Origin: Aquatica leii
Lineage: Eukaryota > Arthropoda > Insecta > Coleoptera > Lampyridae
DNA: 64,000 nt
Assembly: GCA_035610365.1 (NCBI GenBank)
Contig: CM069432.1
Span: 230,600,532 to 230,664,531, forward strand
Reading direction: 5' to 3'
Notes under the pieces: generated by a model
What the model saw: only the letters and a program-made list of their open reading frames with translations
What the model was told of the DNA's origin: nothing
The model's database searches: none
Part shown: positions 34,371 through 46,412 of the stretch, piece by piece
How the letters are laid out: every line of letters starts with the position of its first letter
Numbering within the stretch: position 1 is the stretch's first letter
Made by a program: the position numbers and the translations under genes

Positions 34371-35371
34371 ACCTTCGTCGCACACCAACAGCAAGCTAAT
34401 GTAAGCTGTATCTTTTTAATTCTCTTATCCGGAGTGTGTGTAAACTGTTAGCGACTCATTTCCTGAAAAGTTATTTGCATTTTTGACTATTAATCTTTTG
34501 TCGACTTACCTTATCGCATTACCATTTACCCACGTATAAAACTTGGACCGTATCACTTTTTTTATGTTTTGTGACAGTAAATTAGTCAGTTATATTAGCC
34601 ACCAGTGCATATATGTAAGTTTAAGAAAAGGATTTTTATGATTTTATTCGTTTTGCAAACATATATAAGTAAATTTTTTTTATTTGATGCAGTTTAAGGT
34701 TAACATGCGCAGCCATCTTAACTTTAACAGTAATGAAACAGTAGCGTAGAGCGTTTTCGGTATATGATAATTGTGGGAGTAATCGTTTTTTTTTTGTTTA
34801 ACCACGGGCGTACCCTAAATTATTTACTGGGTTTATTGTTGGGGGGTTGGCCATCAGGCGCCTGGTACCAGACTCTCCGACCGTGTATTTATATCAATAA
34901 CTTCTTTTCAGGTTTTATTTTTGTGCTGATTTTAGGTCTAGGATTTACGGATACTTCCGCATTTATTTTTTTTTGTTGGTAATATTATACAAGTTAATTA
35001 ATAGAGTAGTAGTCCTTTTCTAAAGCATATGATTTTTTTTTGTATTAAAGAGATTTAAATCAATTTCATATCAACTTTCATTGTATTTTTGTTGTAGATA
35101 CAATACCTAATTATAATTTTGGTTTTTGGGGTTTTTGTTGTGTTTTTTTTGTTTGTGAATCCCGAATCTAAGGAAAGAGATTCTCTCGCACAGAGCAAAC
35201 CCTGGAGAGATTAAGCAGGGGTGAGTTTTATAGGTTTGCTGGCGCCCATTAAAGAAAAACTATACCGCACGACGTCTCCACTGGCGTTGGCCGGAGCCAT
35301 CCTCGTCTGGAACTGGGTAGGGATTGTTATTTGTTTTTTTTTAGTGTTCTTGAACGAGTTATAGTGTAGAT
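34371..35371. other. Possible retrotransposon leader, unassigned
   Basis: This is moderately GC-rich in patches (for example GGTTGGCCATCAGGCGCCTG at about 34845 and a CTGGCGCCCATT segment at about 35239). No protein-coding segment was found. Such patches can be primer-binding or leader parts of LTR elements, but no LTR pair was seen. Confidence 0.3.
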
Positions 35372-35379
35372 GTTAGCAC

Positions 35380-35854
35380 TAGTGCTGGGCAATACGGAAT
35401 TTTGTGTATCGAATATCGATACCCAATTTGTATCGATACGTATCGATATATCGAAATATCGTTACGTATCGGAATATCGATACGTATCGAAGTTTCGCTA
35501 CGTATCGAAATATCGATACGTATCGGAGTATCGATACGTATCGGAGTATCGATACGTACCGGAGTATCGATACGTATCGGAGTATCGATACGTATCGAAA
35601 TATCGATACGTATCGAAATATGATACCCAATACGTATCTAAATATCAGTGTATCTGTGTAGCAGATTTTTTGAAATCTAAGATAAAAATACACTTGTAAT
35701 TTTAGAAAAAAAGTTGTTAATTAAGGGCATTAGAAAGACAAATATACGTATCGATATTTCGATATATCGATACGAGCTTGTGGTTTGTATCGGCGTATCG
35801 ATACGCCCGACGTATCGATACGTATCGATATATCGATACAACGACCCAGGACTA
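35380..35854. mobile_element. hAT-type MITE built of TATCGATACG repeats
   Basis: The element is 475 bp with a perfect 8-bp duplication GTTAGCAC (35372-35379 and 35855-35862). The left end TAGTGCTGGGCAATA and the reverse-complemented right end TAGTCCTGGGTCGTTGTA share TAGTnCTGGG, a hAT-type terminus. The left interior (about 35405-35620) is a tandem array of 18-19-bp units of the type GTATCGATACGTATCGGA. A shorter inverted-type set occupies about 35745-35840. All open frames here (ISIRIGVS-, YRNIDTYR-type repeats) are artefacts of the repeat. No transposase is encoded. Confidence 0.92.
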
Positions 35855-35862
35855 GTTAGCAC

Positions 35863-36066
35863 CCCATTTAGTTGTAAGTTATCAAATAATTGTGATAACT
35901 GAATTCCAAAATTATTTTTTCGGGTTTGTAAGCTTTATATAAAGTTAGCAATTGGTATATGTTAAGACTCGTGTTAAGAGCATTAATGTCCTTAGAACTA
36001 CAAGAATTTACTGGAATAAAGATATAACTGAATTTGTTTATTAGCACAATTGGACTGCTTACATAC
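35863..36066. other. AT-rich spacer
   Basis: Nothing recognised between the MITE and the next DUF4806 relic. Confidence 0.4.
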
Positions 36067-36589
36067 CTGTACTATTTGTATTTTTCGTAATCAGGTGTGC
36101 CAATTTTGAAATTTTTGAGTCTACAGGTTCCTTCTCCGATGTGTTGTCATCAAATAATAATCTTTTAGGAAGAACTCTTTATCGTACGGTGGATTGCTCT
36201 TCTTCATCGTGACTAATAATATCAGATTGAACTTCAGACTTTTAAGTTTTAAAATAGTAGTTTGGTAATTATCTATTTAAAAAGATAGGTGTTTATGATA
36301 AAATTCAAACTTTTAGATTTAAACAAGCATTGTCTTGCAATTATTATAATATAAATACTTAAGATTTGCAGTTTATTAGAAACTTACCTTCTTGAAAAAA
36401 GCTTTGAGTGATTTTATAAAGTGCTCAACTTTCTGGATTCGGAGATTTGCCCTTTTTTAAAGATTTCTCAAAATCTGTTTGTTGCTTAAATGGAGGCCAC
36501 CATACTTCAACTTTGCGTGGCGTTAACCACTTTTTATAAATTAAAGCCACTCCGTCCTTGTCTTCTTCGGAAAATTCTACGACAGCATA
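36067..36589 (-). pseudogene. DUF4806-type transposon protein, N-terminal exons
   Basis: Two minus-strand exons. Exon 36589-36388 reads YAVVEFSEEDKDGVALIYKK, WLTPRKVEVWWPPFKQQTDF and KKGKSPNPES, then TGA where the family normally has Trp, then ALYKITQSFF. It ends at donor GTAAGTTT. Exon 36238-36067 (acceptor TTAAAAG) reads SEVQSDIISHDEEEQSTV, and after an in-frame stop and shift reads FDDNTSEKEPVDSK. It ends at donor GTATGT. The 'VVEF...V...WLT....WPP' start is the usual N-terminus of DUF4806-containing insect transposon proteins. The DUF4806 domain itself was not found downstream. This complements the C-terminal-only copy at 28890-29426. Confidence 0.62.
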
Positions 36590-36599
36590 TATTGTTTAC

Positions 36600-39500
36600 T
36601 AAATTATAAATATGAAAAACTATAATAAGGAATAATTTATTAATAAGCTTGTTTTATTACTAATAAAAAACGCAATGAACGCACGTGCAATGAAAACCGC
36701 CAAAGTGTACTCAATGTTGCCTAATATTTTGTAGTGTTGTATGCTCTTTTTAACGATTTCTTTAAATGAACATTATTATTCATTCAACGATTACCGTTTT
36801 AGATAGCCGTTTCAAGCTTTTTGTATCGTAATATTTTAAAGAATATGCGATGAATTCTCAAATTATAATATGTATTTTTCTAATTAATTAGTCTATACGG
36901 TACCTACGGTCTATTTACACACAAAAATACATTCACATATAAAAATATTTTTTTTAGTTATTAGGATACCTGTAATCAACGAAAGATTTTGGCCGAAAAA
37001 ACAACATATACATTTTGGAAGAAACTATACTTCGAATAAACGTGGAATTTCGGTAGGCACACTACTTCGACGGAATTTTGTTTACAATAGTCGCCGAATC
37101 TACGTATTTTCTTCGTACCGTGCTAGCTGGATAATTCTTTTTGCTAAAATTTAACGTTATTACAGCAAGATAGGCTCGGAATTGTTTTTTATAATTACAC
37201 TTATAAAAAGTGGAAACACTTTACATGTGTCAAGCCTTTGGTAAATGAATTCCAATCTGATATAATTAATATTACTTAATTAATACTAGCTACTACATTA
37301 AGAAACAATAAGTTTGCGGGCATAGGTTATTATTCTAATTCAAATGATCACGTTATTGATTGCTCATGATTAAAATTTACTCTAATTTTTTTATCTCTTT
37401 AGAAAACAAAAGTAGTAGTACAATCGTTAACGTTTAATCGATTTGTCTTATCTGACCGTGTCTTTAGTTAGTTGTTGAATTTGCTTTGTTATTAATTGAA
37501 AAATATACGCAATCAATTTGTTACGTTCTCTCGTTGATAATTGTTTGCTTTTATTCGTCTCATTTCTTCAGCAGTAGGTTTTGTTATGTACCCTTGGTGT
37601 CTTCGAACCATGAATTCTACAGGTAAACATGGAGTAGCCCACTCACCGACATCTCAGCTAACCGTGGTGACATGGTTGTTTCCAACAGAACCCACTGGAA
37701 GAAGGTTGGTAACACACATTATAAATCGATTTACAAATTAAACTAAACACCAAAAAACAAGACCACTACTGAATAAAAAATTACACGAGATAAACTGTAA
37801 TTGAAAGTATTAAAAAAATAGTTTTAATTAAGGAAACAATAGTTAAAAAAAAGATTACCCATTTCTAACAGTTACCAAAAAATTTTAGCTTTTTGCGTAA
37901 AAAAGATATTTTTGTTTTCCCGATTATAAGTTTGAAAAAAAAAATTATTATTATTAAGAATACACTGCATGCTTAATCTCATTAACTAATTAAAAAATTA
38001 AAGTATCATATTCGTACTGTGCGATGAATCGATTTAAATCGAAGGTTTTGTTATAGCAGACACAGATATCTGATGTCAGATTTTTTTAATAAAACTTCCT
38101 TACACAATTTTCAATAGAATTTCTCTAAATTAACTAAGAATACAAAGAATTTATTGGTTAGAAATTAAAAATTTGAAACTAAGTTAGTTGTTCAAAAACA
38201 ACATTGTTTATAAATACGCTCAATCAGACTTATGCAAGATTACATTACTACAAATTTTGTTTAGAGTTTTTTTAATTATGCTGCTGGTTACATTTTCCTG
38301 TAAATGCTTTAAATACTTGCACAAATTCAAGAAGTAATTTAGTTTTAGCGACATTGTTCCTCATCGGATGCACGCCATCCACCTGTTTATAAGGCATGCA
38401 AGCAATGTCAATTTCTATGTTAAATAATTTTCTAAATACGTTCTTATTGTTTACTATCAATGATCGCTTGTAGACATTGCTTGAAGTTTATAAAAAAAAT
38501 ATTTTGTTGAAAGAGTACTTTCAATAAATACATATCCACAACTCAAATTTAATAAAAATTTACCAAAAACACAAACGTTTCAAAATATTTTTAAAGAATT
38601 CATTATAAAAAGTTAATATTTTTTTTGCTATTTATTTTTAGGTTTCAGTAAATGACAGGTTAGGTAAGCACGCGGGCAGCAACAATAATTTTAGATCCTT
38701 AGGTTTTATCATGTATACACAATTAGTTTTACATGGTTCACACCAATAGATTAAGAATCTTTATAAACAACGAGGCAACAATTGAACTGTTTATATACTG
38801 TTAAGCCAAATAACAACTTTTTTTTATAAAAACAGTTTTAGAAAGGAAAAAATGTAATTAAACAAAAATTTCAAAGCTAAATTATTTACTAATGAAAAAT
38901 ATCAAAATAAAATTTAAAACATATGCTATCAAGGTAAACTTTTTTAGTCTTACACTAAGAATTTCATAAAGAATTTACTACTAAATATCAAACTAAGTCA
39001 ACATTTTTTACAAAGTATTCTTTCAGATTTCTTATAATTTAAATTCACTTATACTTCTTTAATGCTTAAATTTATTGTTTTAGTTTATTATTTGTTTATG
39101 CAAATACGTTTTTATTGATCAAATAATATTCTTAATTAAAATTGTACTGTATAATTTACTACATCTCTTGTAAAATGTTGTTTACCACCCGAGGTTTATT
39201 ACTTACTACCGGTCTTGTGTATACATTTAAAATATCTACAAAATATTTATTATATGCAGCAACTAGTTAGTAGTTAATAAAGTTTGTTTAAATAAAAAAG
39301 AATCTATAAATTTAATGGTATCTAATTGTAACAAACTATGGTTGCTTTCGTATATAATTGGTGCTATAATAATAAGTATTTCTGTAGTACATTTAAGAAT
39401 TAATTATTTTTTGCTGGTATAAATAAATGCGGCTTAACAATATAAGTTCCTTGCGAGCTTATTAACAATATTACTTTAATGTTGTCAATCGTACAGCAAT

Positions 39501-39640
39501 AAAAATGAAAGAGGTAAATATCTAAAGTCCGACAATGGTGCGTAAAAAATACATAATAATATATAATAATGTTCATAAAGTCTCGTAAGTAACTATAAAA
39601 CGTAAAGTCTTACTATGATTTACAATGGTACTTGTCAACG
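36600..39640. other. AT-rich intergenic sequence
   Basis: I recognise no gene. Two open frames (37541-37741 plus, 38272-38460 minus) are less biased in composition than their surroundings, but match no family I know and have no visible splice context. Confidence 0.4.
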
Positions 39641-42291
39641 TGCGCGTCAGCATATGCAAGATGTTGAGGTACATCAAGATGCTTACCGCGTGTTCTTTTT
39701 TTAAATTGTACGTATATACCAATGCGGAATCCTCTAATCAGCGGTTTAAAAACCCTTCATCGATATTTTCTTGAACAATACGTATAAAATTAGTTACGAT
39801 TATTACTCACGATTACAATAACAATCTGAGAATGCAGTTTATGTTTTTTTTTAATAAAGGGCTAACGCACTCGTCGTGCATTTTTATAACTTGACATGTG
39901 ACTGAGTATAAATAAACGAGCCATTATGCAAAACAATGGTGAATTATCACTATAAGAAGTCATTAATACTTCCAGAAACATTAGTTGCGGCGCCGAATAA
40001 CATGTTGAGAAGCGCAGGCTAATGGACAGCTATGATCAATAGTGAGTTGTGAACCCGTATTGTTTAAGTCAAGACTTGGGATGGCCGTGGGAAAAGTAAA
40101 GGTTTACCTAGATGCTGTAACCGGCAGCAATACATACACATAGTAGCTTTGTTGACTTAGGAATCGATAGCAAGAACGAAATGGAATGTTAGATCATGAA
40201 GAGATTTACGAATCCGGTAATAAATATGTAGAATGTCGGATTTACTTAATATTTTTTATATTTCATTGAGTTTCATATCTCATGTATCAATGTGTAAATA
40301 ATGATTAAGTAGATGTTTTTTGTTTGGATTATGTTTATTTATTGCTAATCAAATAATTCAGGAATGAGACATTCATCATTGCGTTTTTATAAACAAGCAG
40401 AATGAAGTATTGTCATTTCTTTTTAGTTGCTAATACAAACATTTTAAGCAAAAGAAACATTATTAAAACTTAAAACTTTGTTCCATTATTTGATACACTA
40501 TTATTTTTAGTTTTAACTAATAACGTTTTTTTGTGAATAATTATAAGTTTTAATTGATTTTTAATGCAATAGTTTACTGAACATACAAGAAGCGGGCACA
40601 ATTATTTTTAAAATCTATTAATTAAACATAAATTTTATAATTACTACTAACATGATAAAAATATTTAACGAACATACACGTATACAAAAATTAAATATTA
40701 GGTGCATCAATTTTTATTAAAAGTAATTTTCATATACAAAACAAGTTTTAGAAGAATTGTGTAAAAACTGAAGTAATTGTATTAATTATGAATAATTCAA
40801 TTGTATTCTAAATTTAATTCAAATTCAAATTAGTTTGATCCAGACAAACATGTATGTACATTTTCTTTATATTTTTAAGTTACATGAAGATTTTTACGGT
40901 TAGAATGTATAATAAAAGAAAGAACTGATTCTAGGATTAGAATATATATAATATAGGCAATTTCTAAAGTGTTTTATTTCTATAAAAACTTTTTTTGAGC
41001 ATATAATCATTTAAAACTCCGTATCATAAAAACAAAAATAACACAAAAAACATCGTGGTTTGCGCTTTAGAACTTGATTTATAACGGTAATAACGTTTTA
41101 TTAATTTTTTTAAAGTTAATTGCCAACGTTTTTTTTTAAATTATTGTAACGACTTCTACTAAAATGTAATATTTAGTTTTAACATAGCTAAAAAATGCTT
41201 TCTGCGTAAAAAAAATTTTGCTCTAAAATGTCTTTTAAGACAAAACAATTGCTTTTATTAAAATACAATAATTTTCATAAATGAACAATTTAATATAAAT
41301 TTTTGGAAAAAACTACAAGAATTTGGTTTATAGAAAAAAAAATATATGCAACATTTTTTAAAATGGAAGCTTGTCGTCGTTCTTTTCACCAAAACTTATT
41401 ATCGATATCTAGAATTAATTGTTAAAGCAAATGCCTTGAGCCAGTTAATAAATAAATTAGTAGCTTTTGTTACAAAAATGACACAGTTTAATTCTGAAAA
41501 ACGTCTCTACCTTAATAAAAACGTATAATCCCGTAATCATTTTTTTAAAATCTGCGACTACTACATAATGTACTTGTGCTTTTTGCAGTGCCATATATTA
41601 TTCTGATGAGAGATTAATAGTTTATATTCTATCTAGCACTCTAATCACACAATTTCTCAAATTAAATAATACCAAGGAAACAAAATACACAAACTCAAAA
41701 GTGTCAGTGTCAAACGCGTAGTGTTTCTACATTTGTCTTGAAATGGATGAACAAAAAAGAGAATATTTTACTTCTACACTTCCAGAAATTGTACAAACAG
41801 CTGGAACAAGAACATCTACCTTAATCCCGCAAACACCGTAAATGTTCTGCTGTCCTATTTTGCTGAATTAAGTACAAAATACAAACCAAAAATATGGCAA
41901 ACTACTAGTGTTTTGATGATTTTCAAATTTTTATCATCAGGTTATACCTTATAATTTAGAAGGCACATAAAAAATTGTGGCGCCCTTATTTATTTTTTTT
42001 TAAATTTTCTTTTGTTATGAATTAAAGACATAATATTTCTTTTCATTTTTATAAATTACTGTAAATATGAAATTCTTTTTTATTTTGAATAACGGCCCAC
42101 TCGCATTTAGCAACTGAGTACTGGTGCAACGCTATAAGACACTTACCAAAGCATAGCTTAAATGTTTTTCTACTTGCAACATGTCGTCCTATTTCTTTTT
42201 AATCAAGTACAGAACCGCAACACAAATTCTATTAATATTCAGACTCCTCTTAACATATTGTATTATAAATAAACGTGAAGGTTGGAAATTA
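39641..42291. other. AT-rich intergenic sequence
   Basis: Noncoding as far as I can see. A GC-richer patch at about 39985-40215 is unassigned. A segment at 41906-41942 (minus strand) has a CTGATGA...AAAAC spacing, discussed in findings. Confidence 0.4.
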
Positions 42292-42299
42292 CCTGGAAG

Positions 42300-42988
42300 C
42301 AGGGGTGGGCAAAATACACATTATTAGGTAATTGAAATACAAATTACATTGGTATTGTGTATTTAAAATACTAGATACAAGATATAGAATACAAAATGTC
42401 GAAAATACAATTTATAAAATAGTATTTTAATTACAATTCAAAATTTAAAATACTTTGTAACACAAAAGTAACGTGTAAAATGTGTTCATTCACTTTACAA
42501 ATTGAACTAATTCTTTTTTTGATAAAAAGGTTTATTTTCCTTCAGAAAAACTAATATTTTTTAAATTGTTCGTCTGATAAACTACGTCTAGTTGGTGGAT
42601 GTATAAAATTTGCAAATGAAAATAGACTTTCCACTACTGCCGAAGAATAACTTGCCTTGAATCAAATCCTATAAACATTTTTATTACTGTAGGACATGAT
42701 TTTAAATTAAGAAACGATTAAGCAGCTTTACAAGTATAATTGTTTATTGCAGACTTCAGACTTTAAATGAATAGTGGCTACATAAACGTATAAAATTAAT
42801 GGTTTACTGATTTACTTTAGTCTCCAGTAATTAATGTAATTCAAATACTCAAAATACATCAAACAATGTATTTGAAATAGAAATTATAAAATACTATTTT
42901 ATATTGTATCTAAATACAAATCATAAAATACAATTGTATTTTAAATACTATATTTGAAATACATGTACTTCGTTACTGCTCAGCACTG
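42300..42988. mobile_element. hAT-type MITE with AAAATAC-rich interior
   Basis: The left end CAGGGGTGGGCAAAATAC (42300) and the reverse-complemented right end CAGTGCTGAGCAGTAACG (from 42988) have hAT-type form. The flanks are CCTGGAAG (42292-42299) and CCTGGAGA (42989-42996), an 8-bp target duplication with two late changes. The interior near both ends repeats AAATAC and GTATTT motifs. No coding capacity (689 bp). Confidence 0.78.
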
Positions 42989-43388
42989 CCTGGAGATATG
43001 AGGAAAGATAAACAAAGGAACGAAATAACAAAATGGACGAAGAAAAGGAAACAAGTGTACGAAAGCGCTGAGATGTCTTTGCAGAAAGCGAGAAAAGAAA
43101 GAAGAAGAGGGGTTGGAGAATGAGGTCACAGAGAGAAAGAAACAAATGCACTGGCAGAAAATAGAACCACAAACGAGAAAAAAAATTACAGTAAAATAAG
43201 AACACATGGGGATGTACCAAAATACCTAAAAACAACAGATTAATAGCTAGGTTTAGATGCGGCAACATCTACTATAGCAATGTAGGAAGTTAGAGCAGAC
43301 GAGTATCTAGGTTCTACACGATGATGGGACGGGAGAATGATGGGATAGATAAAGACAATCCTAGACGGTCGAAGAAGAAGAAGAATGA
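42989..43388 (+). pseudogene. Non-LTR retrotransposon ORF2 C-terminal tail
   Basis: Plus-strand segments match the last part of an R1/CR1-like insect LINE ORF2. A charged Arg/Lys/Glu-rich helix (about 43005-43150) comes first. DVPKYLK at about 43212-43232 is next. After a shift, LIARFRCGN at about 43243-43268 is the usual lead into a CCHC knuckle, which is missing here. The end is GRRRRR-like coding with a GAAGAAGAAGAAG tail at about 43372-43386, like the 3' end of such elements. The reverse transcriptase itself is absent. Confidence 0.6.
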
Positions 43389-43389
43389 G

Positions 43390-44240
43390 ATATTCATTTT
43401 GAACTTAATGTGTGTCTATATGATAGCATCTATATCATACAGACATGTTTTTTTACAGTAAAATGTGTTTTTATTTTTAAAAAAAGTACAATACCTAAAT
43501 CATCTATCTATCTACTACAATCGTAAACATTATATAACAGCTTGACAAACAACATTCTATTCAGATCTAACATGTAGAAATACATCAAAGAAAGTGTTTT
43601 TGGAATTTTAGAAACAGTTACTCTGATAACAAATCAAAAATAAAACTAAAGAATGTATACTACTATTTTTGTTATATTAACCAATATAATATAATTTAGA
43701 CATTTTAAATAAATCCAATCAGAATTTACCACAAATTTTCATGTTTGCGGATTTTGTATTCCCCGGCTTTATACACGGAGAGAAATATTATGCTGAATTT
43801 AATCATTACAATTTCATATTTAAAGCATTTGCTTTTTTTCTAAAATTGATTCACATTCAAATAAAATTAAACCTACATGTTCTAAAACTTAAATTAAATT
43901 TTTTATTGCAATCCAAACATGTTTTTATTAAATCATTCATAATTATAATGATACAAGTAAAAAGTTTTTGTTAAAATTAAGACTACAAATTGATCAAATT
44001 CAACTAATTATTATAAGAAATCATATCAGCGATTAAAGTACGTAATAAATTACTACGAAACCACAAGTAGGCATTTCAAGTAAGCATTTATGTTATCACT
44101 ATTTGTTCCACGCTGGTCTAAAATAAGGTATCAGCAATTTAATTTACGTTAAGGTTTGCAATATGTGCTAAACTTTTTGCTAAAGCTGTGGCAAAGATAA
44201 ATTAACGTGTACCGTGACTCCGACAGTTTTTTGTTTGGAA
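43390..44240. other. AT-rich intergenic sequence
   Basis: No gene recognised. A 77-codon frame at 43741-43974 is Phe/Lys/Ile-rich without a motif. Confidence 0.4.
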
Positions 44241-44249
44241 CTATACGAC

Positions 44250-44590
44250 ATGGATACATCATTTTATAACAAGTTGCTTTCAGCATATAATCTATAACTC
44301 ACTACATCAATTAGTGAATGATTGGAAACTATCAGAAACTTACAAGTAAGTATTGACTCTGATTTTGAATATTGTTCACTGTCGTTATATGTTAGAATTA
44401 TGTCGCAAAGCTTGCACATTTTTTGGCATGTATGACTTAGTTTTTTGCAATGAAATGAAATTATCGTGCATTTGCTTTTCTTTTAGAACAAGAAATTGAT
44501 GTTACATCCCTTGTGTGCCTAACGGAAAATGATTTGGACATATTTAAGGAAGGTGAATTTGGGTTGATTGTAAAGTTTAGTAGTTGAAGA
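44250..44590 (+). pseudogene. SAM-domain-like two-exon fragment
   Basis: The first segment reads LVNDWKLSETYK just before a GTAAGTATT donor at about 44346. The second starts after an acceptor CTTTTCTTTTAG ending 44486 and reads EQEIDVTSLVCLTENDLDIF then FGLIVKF. This is the order of helices in SAM domains found in many insect transposon-associated proteins ('WxLxxxxxxFxxxEIDxxxLLxLTExDL'). The phases do not join cleanly, and stops flank the exons, so it is a relic. Confidence 0.42.
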
Positions 44591-45174
44591 ACCTTTTGAC
44601 AGAAAAAATAACTTTACAAAAGTTACAAGAAGATTATTTAACTCGGATGGTGTAGATTCGACTAATATTCTAAGTGTAACCGGTGTAACATACTATTAAT
44701 GCTGATGCGTGTACATAAATTTTAATGTAAACTAGGATTAAACCATAAACTGTAGTGATGATAAAATATAACACATTTATTTTGAATTTAGCAAATAAAT
44801 AAATTAATACGAAGTGTTATTACTATTAAACCTATTTATGATAAAACGCAACAATCAACAGAGATAAGAAAAAACATTACTTGTCATAACTATGGTTCTT
44901 CTCTACGATCACATTAAGCAACTTTCGAATGATAAAAGAAAACGATGTTTTCTTAAATTGATATATTATAAAATTTATACAATTCTTTTTCAAAATATTT
45001 GTTGTAATAAAATGAAAGCTTTATTTAAGCGTACATCGGCTTGACTCAAAACCAACAGCCTATTTGCATAAAATATAGCTGTTTTTGCTTTGTTACAGTA
45101 AACTTTTCTCTCCGTGTAAATTTTTATTTCATTAATTACTTAAACGTATAGTTAGTTATATCTATCTTGTAAAT

Positions 45175-46412
45175 ATGTGGCTAGCATTTGGTAAGGCGCT
45201 TTTACATTTACTTGTTTAATTTAGAAAATTTCAAATACTTCAATGTCATTTTGTAGGTATTTTACTTTTAATTTTGAATTGTTGGGGTTTATATTTACCA
45301 AACTCGGCCGTAATTGATTTGACGCCGTCAAATTTTGATAAGCTAGTTATTAACAGCGATGAGATTTGGTTGGTAGAATTCTACGCTCCTTGGTGCGGCC
45401 ATTGCCAAAGACATGTACCTGATTACGAAAAAGCAGTCAAAGCTCTAAAGATAGTAAATTCCAAACAGCTCAAGCTTTACTTGATGGTGCTTTAGCAGCG
45501 ACACGTAAAAAGGTTAACAGTATCTTAGGAGGAAAATCAAGTGGCAGTTCTGATTCTAAAGACTCAAGCGAAGAATTAACTGACGATAATTTTGACAAAC
45601 TGGTTCTGAGGATTTGTGGCTAGTCAAGTTCTTTGCACCGTGGTGTGGTCACTGTAAAAATTTAGCATCAGAATGGGCTTCTGTCGCTACAAAACTCAAA
45701 GGCAAAGTTAAACTAGGTGCTGTAGATGCTACCGTACACAGTAGAAAAGCTTCTCAATATGGTATTGAAAGATATCCGACTATCAAGTACTTCCCGGCAG
45801 GTAAAAAATCGAAAGACACTGTTAAGGAATATGATGGAGGACGTACTTCGAAAGATATCGTTAATTGGGATTTGGATAAAGTTGCCGAAAATGTACCTGC
45901 ACCTGAAATAAAACAAGTAAAAAAAGAAATTTATGTTATTTCTAAATCTTATTAACAATTTTTAGATTTTAAGCAAAGATACGTTTGAAGAGGAGTGTGA
46001 TCAAAAAACTTTGTGTGTAATATCAGTTTTGCCACATATTTTAGATTGCCAAGTTGATTGTTGAAATGATTATATCAAAATTCTTACCGAAATAGATGAA
46101 AAGTACAAGAAAAAAATGTGGGGGTTAGAAGAATTATTTTATTCTGTTTACGTGGGTAAAAATTGTTATTTATAGATAGATTTGGACTGAAGCAGGCAGT
46201 CAATATGAGTTGGAAAATTCTTTAGATATTGGTGGATTTGGTTACTCCATACTGAGAGGAGCATTTTCTAAAGATGGCATTAACGAATTTTTAAGGTAAT
46301 TTATAAGCAAATTGTTTGCAGTAAGCTAATTGCCTGTACTTTGTAACAGGGATTTGCCGTACGGACGAGGCAATACTGCTCCTGTTAAAGGAGGCCAACT
46401 TCCAAAAAGTAA
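45175..46412 (+). pseudogene. PDIA6: Protein disulfide isomerase A6 (P5) pseudogene, spliced type
   Basis: ER thiol-disulfide isomerase relic. Exon 1 (45175-45190, MWLAF) joins at 45257 to a signal peptide ([14 protein letters not shown]). The first thioredoxin domain keeps its active site ([10 protein letters not shown], 45391-45405) but most of it after KALK is deleted, jumping to a [16 protein letters not shown] linker. A shift near 45602 precedes the second domain with WLVKFFAPWCGHC (45641-45655), AVDATVHSRKASQYGIERYP and YDGGRTSKDIVNW. Later exons are separated by short introns: KDTFEEECDQKTLCVISVLP (from 45966), a [13 protein letters not shown] exon (about 46171-46295) lacking about 13 residues after GGFGY, and DLPYGRGNTAPVKGG (46351-46412). 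The final exon with the acidic tail and KDEL is missing. Retained introns show it is a DNA duplicate, not a processed copy. Confidence 0.85.

Noticed and set aside
35225..35260. CTGGCGCCCATT as a retrovirus-like primer-binding site
   Set aside because: Only about nine bases fit, and no LTR precedes it and no gag or pol follows.
35395..35640. Regularly spaced repeats suggestive of a CRISPR array
   Set aside because: There are no unique spacers between units, the host is eukaryotic, and hAT ends with a target duplication explain the array.
35370..35902. Several overlapping open frames on both strands with ISIRIGVS- and YRNIDTYR-type repeats
   Set aside because: They are translations of the TATCGATACG array, open in many frames because the repeat unit lacks stops. 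No protein is implied.
42948..43268. 106-codon minus-strand frame rich in Phe, Leu and Ser
   Set aside because: It is the opposite strand of the Arg/Lys/Glu-rich LINE ORF2 tail.
43741..43974. 77-codon open frame rich in Phe, Ile and Lys
   Set aside because: Typical of random AT-rich sequence, with no motif.
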